Shown: positions 9,646 through 19,187, numbered from the stretch's first letter. The stretch: 64,000 nucleotides of DNA from Alteromonas gracilis (GCF_002993325.1 NZ_PVNO01000023.1:62001-126000); one strand, 5' to 3'. Program-made: numbers and translations. Notes: generated by a model from the letters alone, not told the origin.

Positions 9646-10689
9646 GTGGCGAAAAAACCAAAACTTACACAACGACAGAAACGACAAGTAGCTGCAAATA
9701 GAAGCAAGCGCTTGCAAGAAAAGCGCGGCGCAAAAGGCGCTGCAAGCCTTGATGAAAGCGCGTTAGAGAGCGGCACAGTAATTGGCCGTTTTGGTAAACA
9801 TGCAGATGTTGAAGACAATGATGGCGCAATTTCTCGATGCCACATTCGACGTACCGTTGACTCAGTGGTGTGCGGCGATAAAGTATTTTTCAGCAAAGGA
9901 GACGATGCCGAGTCAGGTGTAAGTGGCGTTATTGAAATTGTAAAAGACAGACACTCGGTTCTTACTCGCCCCGATTATTATGACGGCATAAAGCCTATAG
10001 CGGCGAATATAGACCGCATCATTGTGGTGAGCGCAATCTTACCAACCCTTTCCCTCAATATTATTGACCGCTATCTCGTGGCGTGCGAGGACATTGGCAT
10101 CACGCCACTAATCGTACTTAATAAAGTTGAACTTCTGAGCGAAGAAGAGCGAGCAGAAGTTAGTGAACAGCTCAAAACTTATGAAAAGCTAGGTTACGAG
10201 GTGCTATTTACCAGTTGTAAAACCGGTGAGGGTATCAGCAAACTTAATGAATACCTGAACGATAGTATTAGTGTTTTTGTAGGTCAGTCGGGGGTTGGTA
10301 AGTCGAGCCTTATTAATCAAGTTCTGCCAGACGCCGATGAATTGACCGGTGATATTTCGGATAACTCTGGTCTTGGACAACACACCACCACCGCGGCTAA
10401 GTTACTCCACTTACCTGCTGGCGGCGATTTAATTGATTCACCCGGCGTTCGGGAATTTGGCTTGTGGCATATTCCTACTGAGCGCATTACATGGGGCTTT
10501 ATTGAATTTCGAGATTACCTAGGCGGCTGTAAATTTAGAGACTGTAAGCACTTGAATGACCCAGGCTGCCTATTAAGAGAGGCCGTTGAAGACGGTAAAA
10601 TTAGCGCTGAGCGCTTTGACAGCTATCACCGAATTTTAACGACCATGGAAGAGCAGCGCCCTAGTCATAGTCTGCCTCCAGGCTCGTAA
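9646..10689 (+). CDS. rsgA: Ribosome small-subunit GTPase RsgA
   Basis: This is the circularly permuted GTPase that acts late in 30S ribosome maturation. The 347-residue protein has a basic N-terminus ([14 protein letters not shown]), an OB-fold, then the permuted GTPase order. NKVE (G4, about residue 159) comes first, then GQSGVGKSS (G1, about 213-221), then DSPG (G3, about 264). The C-terminal zinc knuckle [15 protein letters not shown] lies at about 295-309. The start is GTG. It is divergent from orn with an 86-base gap. The inferred role is the family one. Confidence 0.97.
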   Translation: MAKKPKLTQRQKRQVAANRSKRLQEKRGAKGAASLDESALESGTVIGRFGKHADVEDNDGAISRCHIRRTVDSVVCGDKVFFSKGDDAESGVSGVIEIVKDRHSVLTRPDYYDGIKPIAANIDRIIVVSAILPTLSLNIIDRYLVACEDIGITPLIVLNKVELLSEEERAEVSEQLKTYEKLGYEVLFTSCKTGEGISKLNEYLNDSISVFVGQSGVGKSSLINQVLPDADELTGDISDNSGLGQHTTTAAKLLHLPAGGDLIDSPGVREFGLWHIPTERITWGFIEFRDYLGGCKFRDCKHLNDPGCLLREAVEDGKISAERFDSYHRILTTMEEQRPSHSLPPGS

Positions 10690-10880
10690 ACGGCTTTTAG
10701 CGTGCCATCCGTCTGGTTTCGCTGAATCAAGGTGGAACCTATTTTCACTATGAACCACGTGCTTATGCTTTTGCGTAAGCACTCATAACCCTAAAGTTGC
10801 TTTAAATACTACGACTTACTATACAATAGCGCTATCTATGCAGTGCGAGATTACCTGCATAAAAGAAACGGAGATATTTT

Positions 10881-11858
10881 GTGTTAGATTGGCTTAAAGT
10901 TAATTTGCAATATGTAACCCCCAAGCACTTGCTTTCACGCCTAGTGGGCAAGCTTGCCGAAGCAGAAATGGGTAGCGTTACTACCTTTTTTATTAAGCTT
11001 TTTATCAAGCAGTATAACGTTGATATGACAGAAGCTCTGCATGAAGAGCCTGGGCATTACCGAAGCTTTAATAAGTTTTTCACTCGTCCACTTAAGCCTG
11101 AAGCACGTAGCATTGATGCAAATGACGACGTACTCATCCACGCAGTTGACGGAACAGTGAGCCAGTTTGGTGACATTCATAGCGACAGCATCTTTCAAGC
11201 GAAAGGACACGATTTCAGCCTAACCACACTGTTAGGTGGAAAGCCCGATATTGCAGCGCCATTTAAAAACGGTAAGTTCGCGACCATTTATCTTGCGCCG
11301 CGCGACTATCACAGAATTCATATGCCTGTTGAAGGCACGCTTACAGATATGCTGTATGTGCCCGGTGAACTCTTCTCGGTAAACCCACTAACTGCGCAAA
11401 ATATTCCCGGCCTGTTCGCCCGCAATGAACGTGTCGTTGCGCTTTTCGATACGCCTGTGGGAAAAATGGCGATGGTACTCGTTGGCGCAACGATTGTTGC
11501 CAGCATTGAGACTGTATGGGCAGGTACTGTTACTCCACCAGCGGGTAAAAATGTTCAACACTGGTCGTATGAAAAAGATAGTGAAGCGGCGGTGAAGCTA
11601 GAAAAAGGCGCCGAACTGGGTCGCTTCAAACTAGGGTCTACTATTGTGGTATGTTTCGAAAAAGACATGATTGACTTTGAGGAGCTAGCCCCTGGTATGG
11701 TCACCCGTCTTGGTGAGCCTATGGCATTGAAAGCGTCAGCACGCGATGGCGAAGTAACAGAGCAGCCTCCCCTAGACACAAAAGACAGCGAATCCGTTTT
11801 AGACGACTCAAGCAGTGACGCTAAAAAGGAAACGCCATCAGAGGGCGCCGACAGCTAA
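10881..11858 (+). CDS. psd: Phosphatidylserine decarboxylase proenzyme
   Basis: This pyruvoyl enzyme makes phosphatidylethanolamine at the inner membrane. The proenzyme of 325 residues has the family motifs: HAVDGTVSQFG (catalytic Asp about 90), YLAPRDYHRIHMP (His about 144 and 147), and LGST (about 251-254), where self-cleavage turns the serine into the pyruvoyl group. The start is GTG after a GGAG. The C-terminus extends about 35 residues beyond the E. coli enzyme with an acidic, Ser-rich tail of unknown use. It is downstream of rsgA, as in E. coli, and is followed after three bases by an EamA transporter gene. Confidence 0.97.
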   Translation: MLDWLKVNLQYVTPKHLLSRLVGKLAEAEMGSVTTFFIKLFIKQYNVDMTEALHEEPGHYRSFNKFFTRPLKPEARSIDANDDVLIHAVDGTVSQFGDIHSDSIFQAKGHDFSLTTLLGGKPDIAAPFKNGKFATIYLAPRDYHRIHMPVEGTLTDMLYVPGELFSVNPLTAQNIPGLFARNERVVALFDTPVGKMAMVLVGATIVASIETVWAGTVTPPAGKNVQHWSYEKDSEAAVKLEKGAELGRFKLGSTIVVCFEKDMIDFEELAPGMVTRLGEPMALKASARDGEVTEQPPLDTKDSESVLDDSSSDAKKETPSEGADS

Positions 11859-11861
11859 TCT

Positions 11862-12737
11862 ATGGATGCTGTTAAAAAAAGCCTGATCTCACTTCATTTC
11901 ACCGTAATCTTACTTGGTGGTACAGCTCTCTTCTCGAGGGTTGTGCCTCTAAGTGCCAGTGATATAACGCTGGTACGTTCAATATTTGCGTGCATCGCGC
12001 TGTTTGCGTTTTTAAAACTAGCAAATAACAAAATAAAGCTTAATTCGAAAAAAGATTACGGCGTTGCGCTAGGTCTAGGTGTACTTATGGCACTGCACTG
12101 GGTGACGTATTTTGCTGCGATGCAGTTTGCTGGGGTCTCCGTTGGCATGATTGCCCTGTTCACGTTTCCGGTAATCACCGTACTCATTGAGCCTTTCTTT
12201 GAGCGCGTACGTTTGGTATGGCAAGACATCGTATCAACCCTCACCGTCATTGTCGGCGTCTACCTTATTGTGCCAGAAACGTCCCTTGAGAATGATGTGA
12301 CACTGGGTGTTTTGATTGGCATTGCTTCTGCTGTTCTATATTCGTTTAGAAACCTCATTCATCGTAAGCATTTCAAACACTACAGTGGCGCACAGGCTAT
12401 GGCATGGCAGACGTTAGTTATCAGTGTTTTAATGTTGCCCGTCGGCAGTGAAGCCATTACTTCTGCTTCAGCTAATTCTTGGTTAATGCTGCTATTATTA
12501 GGTACGGTGTTTACTGCCCTTCCCCATGCATTAATTGCAGCAAGCCTTCGACATCTTAGAGCGAAAACCTTTTCTCTTATTGCCTGTATGCAGCCGCTTT
12601 ATGGCGTTTTTCTAGCCATTATTTTACTAAATGAAAAACCCGGTTGGAGTGCGTTAATTGGCGGTATACTGATCACGTCTGCGTCAATCTACGAAACACT
12701 TAACACCCATAAATTACATAGCGCTAACGACTCGTAA
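11862..12737 (+). CDS. EamA-family (DMT) transporter
   Basis: This is an inner-membrane transporter of the drug/metabolite superfamily, 291 residues. About ten hydrophobic helices form two EamA repeats (roughly residues 5-137 and 147-280). The first repeat has LHWVTYFAAMQFAGVSVGMIALFTFPVITVLIEP, the second ALPHALIAASLRHL and YGVFLAIILLNEKPG. The substrate cannot be read from the sequence; relatives export amino acids or other small metabolites. It starts three bases after the psd stop and is followed 33 bases later by the GDPD gene, so the three may be one transcript. Confidence 0.88.
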   Translation: MDAVKKSLISLHFTVILLGGTALFSRVVPLSASDITLVRSIFACIALFAFLKLANNKIKLNSKKDYGVALGLGVLMALHWVTYFAAMQFAGVSVGMIALFTFPVITVLIEPFFERVRLVWQDIVSTLTVIVGVYLIVPETSLENDVTLGVLIGIASAVLYSFRNLIHRKHFKHYSGAQAMAWQTLVISVLMLPVGSEAITSASANSWLMLLLLGTVFTALPHALIAASLRHLRAKTFSLIACMQPLYGVFLAIILLNEKPGWSALIGGILITSASIYETLNTHKLHSANDS

Positions 12738-12770
12738 CGCTCTGTTTTTAACGCAAGGATCTCTTCGCCT

Positions 12771-13460
12771 ATGTTAATTTTTGCGCACCGTGGAGCCAGT
12801 AAAGCGGCACCTGAAAACTCGGTAAAAGCATTTAACCTTGCCTTTGAACAAAATGCAGACGGCATTGAATTCGATACCTATCAGCACGACAGCGGCATTG
12901 TGGTATTTCACGACAGAACGCTGGCACGCAGGGCCCGAGAACCGGGCTATCTGCTGGACACGCAGTGGGAAACGCTAAGGAAAATGGATATTGGTGAAGG
13001 CGAACGCATTCCAACCCTTGCGGAAGCCCTTAACTGTGTTGCAGGTAATAAATGGTGCAATATTGAAATAAAGCACTTACAGGATGTTGATGGCTGGGTA
13101 CATGAAGTCAAAACCGCTGTACAGCAAAGCAACATTGACACTGAAAAATTACTTATCTCTTCATTTAACCATCACTGGTTACAAGCTATTGCATCACGTT
13201 GGTCAGACGTAAAGATTGGTGCTTTGTCTGCCAGTTACGAACTAGACTGCACGGCAAGTGCACGCGCTCTACATGCATACTCCGTGAACATAGCTTTAGA
13301 TGCCGTTGACAAGGAGTTTGTGCAAACAGCGCAGCAAGAGGGTTTTGACGTATTTGTTTACACCGTTGATGAGCCAAGAGATATGTTAATGCTTAAAGGG
13401 TGGGGAGTAGCAGGGATATTCACCAACGTACCCGATACCGCTCGCAAAGTACTGCTTTAA
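12771..13460 (+). CDS. ugpQ: Glycerophosphodiester phosphodiesterase
   Basis: This enzyme hydrolyses glycerophosphodiesters to glycerol-3-phosphate and an alcohol. The 229-residue cytoplasmic form has the GDPD TIM-barrel motifs: AHRGASKAAPENS (His 6, Arg 7, and the PEN motif), GIEFDTY (metal-binding E and D, about residues 37-39), and VVFHDRTL (His and Asp, about 46-47). The WCNIEIK strand and the C-terminal VYTVDEPRDM and GIFTNVPD segments complete the fold. No signal peptide is seen, which fits UgpQ rather than periplasmic GlpQ. The psd neighbour suggests phospholipid turnover. The symbol is by similarity only. Confidence 0.88.
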   Translation: MLIFAHRGASKAAPENSVKAFNLAFEQNADGIEFDTYQHDSGIVVFHDRTLARRAREPGYLLDTQWETLRKMDIGEGERIPTLAEALNCVAGNKWCNIEIKHLQDVDGWVHEVKTAVQQSNIDTEKLLISSFNHHWLQAIASRWSDVKIGALSASYELDCTASARALHAYSVNIALDAVDKEFVQTAQQEGFDVFVYTVDEPRDMLMLKGWGVAGIFTNVPDTARKVLL

Positions 13461-13480
13461 TCCTTGTGCTTTTAAAAGCA

Positions 13481-13506
13481 AAAACGAGCCATTGGCTCGT
13501 TTTTTT
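13481..13506. terminator. Bidirectional terminator between GDPD and MerC genes
   Basis: The inverted repeat AAAACGAGCC-ATT-GGCTCGTTTT, with A and T runs on both sides, lies between two convergent genes and can serve both. Confidence 0.9.
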
Positions 13507-13526
13507 CTGTCAGCAACCCAGACAAT

Positions 13527-13955
13527 TTATTTGAGTTCAGTGGACAGATGCTCTGAAAATACGGTGCGCTTGCAGCATTTGCACTGCCTACATAAACGCA
13601 TATTTACCCAGTGACCCGCTACAATTAACGCCGCGCCAATAGCAATGGTAAAGGGCTCGTAGTGATGGCCGAAAATATCTTTGTGCCAGTAGATGGCTCC
13701 ACCTGTGAAAAGCAGCGCGAGTGGGTAATATTTACCGTGGTAGCGAATAGCGCCGCTCAGCAAGGCAACTGCACCTACGATAAGAGAAAATGTTAAAATT
13801 GTTCTTTCAAACCATACTTGCGCAAAAAAGCTTGAGCCTATAAGCGGTAGCAGAGGCACCAAAACAGGCAGCGCTAGACAGTGCAGCGCGCACAAACTGG
13901 ACACCCAGATGCCAAGTTTGTCTAGTTTTGTTGGATTCTCGTCAATTGGAGTCAT
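13527..13955 (-). CDS. MerC-domain membrane protein
   Basis: The roughly 142-residue protein matches the MerC family of small inner-membrane proteins with four hydrophobic segments. The first segment contains the diagnostic SSLCALHCLALPVLVPLLP with two cysteines and a histidine, the metal-binding element of MerC. The C-terminal tail has a second Cys/His group (LCRQCKCCKR). Plasmid MerC moves mercuric ion inward. Chromosomal single-gene forms without other mer genes, like this one, are more probably involved in handling other metals. The start may be ATG at 13955 or GTG at 13970; neither has a strong ribosome site. No mer genes are nearby. Confidence 0.8.
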   Translation of the reverse strand: MTPIDENPTKLDKLGIWVSSLCALHCLALPVLVPLLPLIGSSFFAQVWFERTILTFSLIVGAVALLSGAIRYHGKYYPLALLFTGGAIYWHKDIFGHHYEPFTIAIGAALIVAGHWVNMRLCRQCKCCKRTVFSEHLSTELK

Positions 13956-14084
13956 TACTCTAATTACCACCGTAAAAGAAAATTTGTTCGCGACATCGTC
14001 GCCAGAGACGTTATATTGTAACAGACTATTTAAAATGCGAAACGTTCACACATTAAATTTTGATCTTAATGAGATTAAAATAGA

Positions 14085-14900
14085 CTAATTAAGTAGCGAA
14101 GACGTTGGAGAGACACTTGTAAGAGATGCTGTATGCGCGTGTTTTTCAGCAAATTGTTTAGCCACTTTAGGTGCGTGTGAAAAATAGTCGGCGACAGAGG
14201 TTAGCGTAAACCCTTCCTCTTCAAGTGAAGGAAGATGGGTGTTTAAGAAGTCTATCGTTGCAGGATGAGGATGGCCAATAACTACCACGTGCCCGTCTCT
14301 TTTAGCAATTCGCTTCATTTGATTAAACTGTTTAAGCAAGAACGTTGGGTCTAACTTGTGATCAAGAAATACCTGCCGACTAGCATTAGGCACTCCTAGT
14401 CGCTCTGCAATTTCTTCGCCTTTCGTTAGCACTGTTGTGCGACTGTCGACGAAAAATAAACCTTGGCGCTTTACTTCTTTTAACAGTGCCTCCATCGCCT
14501 CATGTTGCCCAGTAAACGCGCTCCCCATATGATTATTAAGTCCCACTGCGTTGGGTAAACTTTTAATCGCTTTACGTACATTATGCGTTATCGCTCCGGC
14601 AAACATATCTGTAGTCAGCCCAAGGGGCCCCATATCCTTACCGTTTTGCGCTTGCATAGGCATATGCAGCATAATCGCTCTGCCTTCTTGATCTGCGCGC
14701 TTTGCGATCTCAGAGGCCAATGGAGTCTGTGGGAGAATAGAAAAAGTAATTTCTTTAGGGAGAGAAAAAGCAGCAACATCGGACGGCCTGTACCCCAGGT
14801 CATCTAAGATTATTATTATGTCTGACTTTGCTTTTACTTGAAGGCTAATTAGCCCGCATAAAACAAAGATTATACAAGGCATTAGCAGACGCAAAAGCAT
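14085..14900 (-). CDS. yibQ: YibQ-type divergent polysaccharide deacetylase
   Basis: This is an exported 271-residue protein of the divergent polysaccharide deacetylase family (YibQ). The signal peptide covers about residues 1-24 (ending LQVKAKS). The NodB-like barrel starts with IIIILDDLGYRPSD, whose paired Asp residues are the family signature. It continues with ITFSILPQTP, IMLHMPMQAQ, GLNNHMGSAFT (His), FFVDSRTT and VVVIGHPHPATI. It follows envC in the same direction after about 130 bases, as in E. coli, where the two genes are neighbours. The substrate in the periplasm is not established. The family call is firm. Confidence 0.9.
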   Translation of the reverse strand: MLLRLLMPCIIFVLCGLISLQVKAKSDIIIILDDLGYRPSDVAAFSLPKEITFSILPQTPLASEIAKRADQEGRAIMLHMPMQAQNGKDMGPLGLTTDMFAGAITHNVRKAIKSLPNAVGLNNHMGSAFTGQHEAMEALLKEVKRQGLFFVDSRTTVLTKGEEIAERLGVPNASRQVFLDHKLDPTFLLKQFNQMKRIAKRDGHVVVIGHPHPATIDFLNTHLPSLEEEGFTLTSVADYFSHAPKVAKQFAEKHAHTASLTSVSPTSSLLN

Positions 14901-15027
14901 CTAAATTACATCCATTTTTCTTCATTATTATTAAGCGCAAGCGCACTATGTGGGCTGTCACCCATTGCTAGTATTTCTAGAATACCAACAACTGATTCAG
15001 TTTCAACTTTGTTTGTGCATAACCGTG

Positions 15028-16191
15028 CTAATCGAGCCAGGCGCTAGGATTAAGCGCCTTTCCTTTGTGACGGATTTCAAAATAAAGATTGGGGTATTCC
15101 TGACCACCGCTTCGACCAACAAGCGCAATACGCTCCCCCTGCCTTACATCGTCGCCTGCTTGCTTGAGCAGAGCTTGATTGTGCCCGTAAACGCTCATGT
15201 AACCTTTACCGTGATCAACAATGGCAACTAATCCGAAGCCTCGAAGCCAGTCTGCATATAGCACCTTACCAGGCGCAATACTATTGACCGGGTCGCCTTC
15301 TGCACCATCTATGACAATGCCCTTCCACGACACCTGACCTTGGCGGCGACTTCCAAATAAGTTACGTATTCTTCCGTTCACCGGCGGGGCGAGCTTTCCT
15401 TTAAGTTTCGCTAAACCCGCCATCGACACTTCCGCTTCTCTTGCCGCTCGCTCTGCAGCGATTCTCGCTGCTTCAATGGCATCTTTAAGCGCTTTTTCAT
15501 CGGCTTGCAGTGACGCAATTCGTTGATTTTCTGACGCTATCGTTTTGTTTATTTTCTTCAGTGTGGTCTTTCTGTCGTCCTGACGGGTTATCAAGACCGC
15601 GCGTTGCCCCTCTTGTTCCTCTTTAAGCGCGGCGAGTGACTGCGCCTTCTTATCAAGTTCAGCATTCACTTCTTCCAATCTCGCCACATTCGAACGGAAG
15701 CTTTCTATTTCTTTCTGACGGGCTTTTGCAACGTATTGATAATAGGTAATAACCCGCTCAAATGTGCGAGCATCATCTTGATAAAATACCATTTTTGCGT
15801 AGTCGTAATGCCCTGCCATAAATGCACTTTTAAGCTGACTGGACAACAAAGATTGCTGTTTTCGGATGGCTGCTTTAAGCGCTTCCTGTTCGCTTTCAAG
15901 TGTGGCTTGTTCTTTTTGAACGTTTTTTAACGCTTGGCCAGTTGTCGTCAACGCTTTAGCGACTTTTGCAATTTCAAGCTCTGAAGCTTTAAGCACATTC
16001 TCAAGTTCTTGTGCACTGGCCTTATTGTTTTCTAGCACCTGCTGACGGGCGCGAAGTTCAGCCTGAAGTTCAGCTAATTTCTCTTTTTGAGCACTGGCAT
16101 TACTTACTTGCGCAACAGCACTACTTCCAATCGGCAGCAAAATGAGGGCAATAATGCACCCGATGATTGAAAATAATGACCGTGCTGACAT
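15028..16191 (-). CDS. envC: Murein hydrolase activator EnvC
   Basis: This is the periplasmic activator of the AmiA/AmiB amidases at the division septum. The 387-residue protein has a signal peptide (about 1-28, ending GSSAVAQ), a long coiled coil (about 30-250, heptads rich in Ala, Glu, Lys and Gln), and a C-terminal LytM/M23 domain (about 265-385). The LytM active site is degenerate. The usual metal-binding H-x-x-x-D is replaced in QVSWKGIVIDG, and the HLHFE motif reads NLYFEIRHKG. This is as expected for an activator rather than a peptidase. In E. coli the order is gpmM-envC-yibQ; gpmM is absent here. Confidence 0.95.
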   Translation of the reverse strand: MSARSLFSIIGCIIALILLPIGSSAVAQVSNASAQKEKLAELQAELRARQQVLENNKASAQELENVLKASELEIAKVAKALTTTGQALKNVQKEQATLESEQEALKAAIRKQQSLLSSQLKSAFMAGHYDYAKMVFYQDDARTFERVITYYQYVAKARQKEIESFRSNVARLEEVNAELDKKAQSLAALKEEQEGQRAVLITRQDDRKTTLKKINKTIASENQRIASLQADEKALKDAIEAARIAAERAAREAEVSMAGLAKLKGKLAPPVNGRIRNLFGSRRQGQVSWKGIVIDGAEGDPVNSIAPGKVLYADWLRGFGLVAIVDHGKGYMSVYGHNQALLKQAGDDVRQGERIALVGRSGGQEYPNLYFEIRHKGKALNPSAWLD

Positions 16192-16446
16192 AACGTGCGC
16201 TTAAAACCTCAACTGATATCAATAATGAACTACCTGGTTTCATCATTGCTGCTAATAACCCAATCCAGTGTATCTGACGACTATCCATAAGCCCAGTGCA
16301 ATTTATTCGTAATATCAATCATCTAAAGTATTTGACCAAGATGTACTGCGCCTTGGACACATCTTACGTGAAGGTAGGCTGGTTTCTCGCCCAGTTTTCT
16401 ATATACTTTGCACACTTTTCATGGTCTGTAGACAGGGTTAGAGGTA

Positions 16447-16872
16447 ATGGATCAACTAATTGAATTTGCTAGCAACAATTTTATTCTTGCTGGTATTTGG
16501 GTTGCACTGATTGCGATGTTGATATTTAGCTACATCAGTGCATGGACATCGCCGGTAAAAGAGTTGAGCACTCACGAAGCAACACTTCTAATTAATAAAG
16601 AAGATGCAATAGTGCTAGACACACGCCCTGCGAAAGAGTTTAAGGCTGGTCATATTTTGGGTGCCAGACAAATTAAACCTGAAGAGTTGCGTGAGAAAAA
16701 CTTTAAGAAACTTGAAAACAGTAAAGACAAACCCATTATCGTAGTATGCGCTATGGGTAATCAGGCTCGTGGTACAGCAAGCGCGATGCAAAAAGATGGC
16801 TTCGCTAATGTGAATGTATTAAAAGGCGGAATGAACGCATGGCAAAGCGCCAGCCTTCCCGTTTCTAAATAA
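16447..16872 (+). CDS. yibN: Rhodanese-like protein YibN
   Basis: This is an inner-membrane-anchored single-domain rhodanese of 141 residues. One transmembrane helix lies at about residues 12-32 (ILAGIWVALIAMLIFSYISA). A rhodanese domain follows (about 40-138), with VLDTRPAKEFKAGHILGARQI and the active-site loop VVCAMGNQARG holding the catalytic cysteine. The start ATG has GAGG just upstream. It begins a yibN-grxC-secB-gpsA run identical in order to E. coli (12-base gap to grxC). Sulfur transfer is inferred from the family; in E. coli YibN is poorly characterised. Confidence 0.92.
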   Translation: MDQLIEFASNNFILAGIWVALIAMLIFSYISAWTSPVKELSTHEATLLINKEDAIVLDTRPAKEFKAGHILGARQIKPEELREKNFKKLENSKDKPIIVVCAMGNQARGTASAMQKDGFANVNVLKGGMNAWQSASLPVSK

Positions 16873-16884
16873 CAGGTAACCTTT

Positions 16885-17145
16885 ATGAGCAAAGTAGAAC
16901 TTTACACCAAGGGCCATTGCCCCTATTGCCACCGTGCAAAAGCACTGTTGACGCAAAAAGGTGTAGAATTTATTGAATACCCGATCGATGTTAAGCCTGA
17001 GCTGCGCGACGAGATGATCGAGCGCGCCAACGGCGGCTGGACTGTTCCGCAAATTTTCATTGACGATCAGCACGTTGGTGGCTGTGATGATATGATGGCT
17101 TTAGAAGCACAAAGCAAACTAAATCCGATGTTGGGTTTAGCGTAA
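16885..17145 (+). CDS. grxC: Glutaredoxin 3
   Basis: This is a small cytoplasmic thiol-disulfide oxidoreductase that uses glutathione. At 86 residues it is a standard class I glutaredoxin with the CPYC active site (KGHCPYCHRAKALL, about residues 11-14). The cis-proline motif TVPQIFID (about 53-59) and the GGCDDM glutathione-binding turn (about 64-69) are also present. It lies between yibN and secB as in E. coli. The assignment is secure. Confidence 0.97.
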   Translation: MSKVELYTKGHCPYCHRAKALLTQKGVEFIEYPIDVKPELRDEMIERANGGWTVPQIFIDDQHVGGCDDMMALEAQSKLNPMLGLA

Positions 17146-17206
17146 GCGTCAGCGCATACAGCAACGCACTACATTAAATTAAAACGGCAATTAAATAGGA
17201 AATACC

Positions 17207-17716
17207 ATGGCTGACGAAAATCAGACAAACAACGGCGAAGCAGCAAGCGCACCAGCGCAGCAAGGTGCTCAGTTCAATATTCAGCGTATCTACACAAAAG
17301 ATATTTCTTTTGAGTCTCCAAACGCACCTGCTATTTTCACTAAAGAGTGGAAGCCGGAAATTAAACTAGACATCGACACTAGCACGAACAAGTTAGAAGA
17401 AAATGTGTTTGAAGTGGTGCTTTCAGTTACCGTTACAGCAACACTTGGCGAAGAAACAGCGTTCCTTTGTGAAGTTCAGCAAGCAGGTATCTTTGCCATT
17501 GGCGAAATGCCAGATCAAAACAAAGCACACACGCTAGGTTCGTTCTGCCCGAACATGCTATTCCCATATGCGCGTGAAGCTATCTCTAACCTGGTTAATC
17601 GTGGAACTTTCCCTCCACTTAACCTAGCACCTGTAAACTTTGACGCTATCTTTGCCGCTTACGTACAAAAACGTGCACAGCAAGCGCAAGGCGAAGCGCC
17701 TAAAATGGACGCCTAA
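17207..17716 (+). CDS. secB: Protein-export chaperone SecB
   Basis: This is the tetrameric cytosolic chaperone that keeps preproteins unfolded and hands them to SecA. The 169-residue protein contains the family core: [19 protein letters not shown] (about 22-40), [24 protein letters not shown], and [32 protein letters not shown] (about 122-155). The N-terminus is a Gln/Ala-rich, probably disordered stretch. It precedes gpsA closely. The large outer-membrane receptor and porin in this window are the kind of clients it serves. The assignment is secure. Confidence 0.98.
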   Translation: MADENQTNNGEAASAPAQQGAQFNIQRIYTKDISFESPNAPAIFTKEWKPEIKLDIDTSTNKLEENVFEVVLSVTVTATLGEETAFLCEVQQAGIFAIGEMPDQNKAHTLGSFCPNMLFPYAREAISNLVNRGTFPPLNLAPVNFDAIFAAYVQKRAQQAQGEAPKMDA

Positions 17717-17741
17717 TTAGGTGACCATAAAGGACGTGGAC

Positions 17742-18758
17742 ATGAAGTCGAATTCGGTTTCAGAGTCGGTTTCAGTATTGGGGGCGGGGTCTTACGGCAC
17801 CGCCCTTGCTTTTTGTCTTGCCAGAAATGGCAACCCAACACTGCTTTGGGGCCGTGATGAAAAGCACATTGCTGAAATGGCGGCGAATCGCGAAAACACG
17901 CGATACCTCCCTGGCGCTACGTTTCCCGAAGCGTTAGTTGTAAACGCAGATTTAGAAGACGTTGTTGCCGCAAGCCGAGATATATTGGTTGTGGTTCCAA
18001 GCCATGCATTTGCAACCATGCTTCACAGCTTAAAACCATTGCTAAAACCGCATCAACGTATAATTTGGGCGACTAAAGGGCTCGAACCTAAAACCGGCCG
18101 TTTACTTCGTGATGTAGCGGAGGAAATACTGGGTACTGACTATCCCCTAGCCGTGTTATCAGGACCTACCTTTGCAAAAGAAATGGTAGCAGGATTACCT
18201 ACCGCCATCTCGCTCTCATCCACTGACGATACCTTAAGCGATGAATTTGCAGCAAAATTGCATTGTGCAAAGTCGTTCCGCGTTTATAAGAATTCAGACT
18301 TTACCGGTGTTCAGTTAGGTGGAGCGGTTAAAAACGTTATCGCCATTGGCGCAGGACTAGCCGACGGCTTAGGGTTTGGTGCCAATGCACGTACTGCACT
18401 GATTACTCGAGGCTTAGCAGAGCTTACGCGTTTAGGTGTAAAGCTGGGGGCGAATCCAGAAACCTTTATGGGTATGGCCGGCCTTGGCGACCTCGTACTA
18501 ACTTGTACCGATAATCAATCGCGTAACCGCCGCTTTGGATTGGCATTAGGCCAAGGCAAGAGTGTCGATGTGGCTATTGAAGAAATTGGTCAGGTGGTTG
18601 AGGGTTATCGCAATACTGAAGAAGTACATATTTTGTCAAAGAAAGTAGGTGTGGAAATGCCTATTTGTGAACAAATTTATGCCGTGCTTTATCACGGAAA
18701 ATCGCCTAAAGACGCAGCGTTAGCCCTGCTAGGACGAGACTTAAAGCAAGAAGCTTAA
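17742..18758 (+). CDS. gpsA: Glycerol-3-phosphate dehydrogenase [NAD(P)+]
   Basis: This enzyme reduces dihydroxyacetone phosphate to sn-glycerol-3-phosphate for phospholipid synthesis. The 338-residue protein has the N-terminal dinucleotide fold [12 protein letters not shown], then [23 protein letters not shown], the catalytic lysine region [21 protein letters not shown], and [12 protein letters not shown]. The ATG at 17742 was preferred to the GTG at 17721, because AAAGGA lies seven bases before it and the protein then aligns with E. coli GpsA from its start. It closes the yibN-grxC-secB-gpsA run. Confidence 0.97.
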   Translation: MKSNSVSESVSVLGAGSYGTALAFCLARNGNPTLLWGRDEKHIAEMAANRENTRYLPGATFPEALVVNADLEDVVAASRDILVVVPSHAFATMLHSLKPLLKPHQRIIWATKGLEPKTGRLLRDVAEEILGTDYPLAVLSGPTFAKEMVAGLPTAISLSSTDDTLSDEFAAKLHCAKSFRVYKNSDFTGVQLGGAVKNVIAIGAGLADGLGFGANARTALITRGLAELTRLGVKLGANPETFMGMAGLGDLVLTCTDNQSRNRRFGLALGQGKSVDVAIEEIGQVVEGYRNTEEVHILSKKVGVEMPICEQIYAVLYHGKSPKDAALALLGRDLKQEA

Positions 18759-18767
18759 TAAGTAATT

Positions 18768-18797
18768 GATGGTCTTGGCTAAGCGCTAAAGACCATC
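18768..18797 (+). terminator. Hairpin after gpsA, possible terminator
   Basis: A perfect 9-bp stem, GATGGTCTT with AAGACCATC around a 12-base loop, begins ten bases after the gpsA stop. The sequence after it is pyrimidine-rich, with a T-run only about 18 bases on, so termination is plausible but not certain. Confidence 0.5.
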
Positions 18798-18850
18798 ACC
18801 CTCTTAACGATTCTTTTTCCCTAATTTTTCGCCAGCTTTCAAAGCTGCAT

Positions 18851-19132
18851 TTATCGCCCTTCCCTCACCATTATTATTCTCTTATTGCTATGATAGCTAT
18901 GCTGATTATGTTTATAACGTTTAGCTTTTTTTACTTTTTTATAGGGTGAATCTACGACCACGTAGCGATTACCATGCTTGCGATAATAATGATTATTCGC
19001 AACGTAGAAATGATTGTTATCGATAATCTCTACCCTATGCGCACCTGGTAATGCATTAACGTACAGTCCAATTTCAGGAACGCGTATGGCTACGTCAAGT
19101 AGCGGGCGAGTAGGTTGGGTATAAAAAAGCCC
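18851..19132 (-). pseudogene. 5'-truncated DUF6515-like gene remnant
   Basis: A minus-strand frame stays open for 93 codons and ends at a TAA, but has no usable start codon and begins inside the trmL terminator. The translation resembles the end of small exported proteins of the DUF6515 type, with the pattern IGLYVNALPG, then a Tyr-rich NNHFYVANNHYYRK, then RYVVVDSPY, followed by a basic, His/Tyr/Lys-rich tail. No signal peptide or N-terminal half is present. It is best read as the 3' remnant of a gene whose front was lost when trmL and its terminator came to lie here. Resemblance was judged by eye. Confidence 0.5.
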
Positions 19133-19147
19133 CTACACCGGGGCTTT
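19123..19147 (-). terminator. Terminator after trmL
   Basis: The stem AAGCCCC/GGGGCTT with a six-base loop, followed on the minus strand by a T-run, lies about 40 bases past the trmL stop. Confidence 0.85.
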
Positions 19148-19187
19148 ATAAAAACGAATGTCTTCAGGCTGCTTTATCCGTCTTGTG

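Noticed and set aside
15028-16191. Loss of the LytM zinc ligands in EnvC as a sign of a broken gene
   Set aside because: A degenerate M23 active site is normal for EnvC, which activates amidases rather than cutting peptidoglycan.
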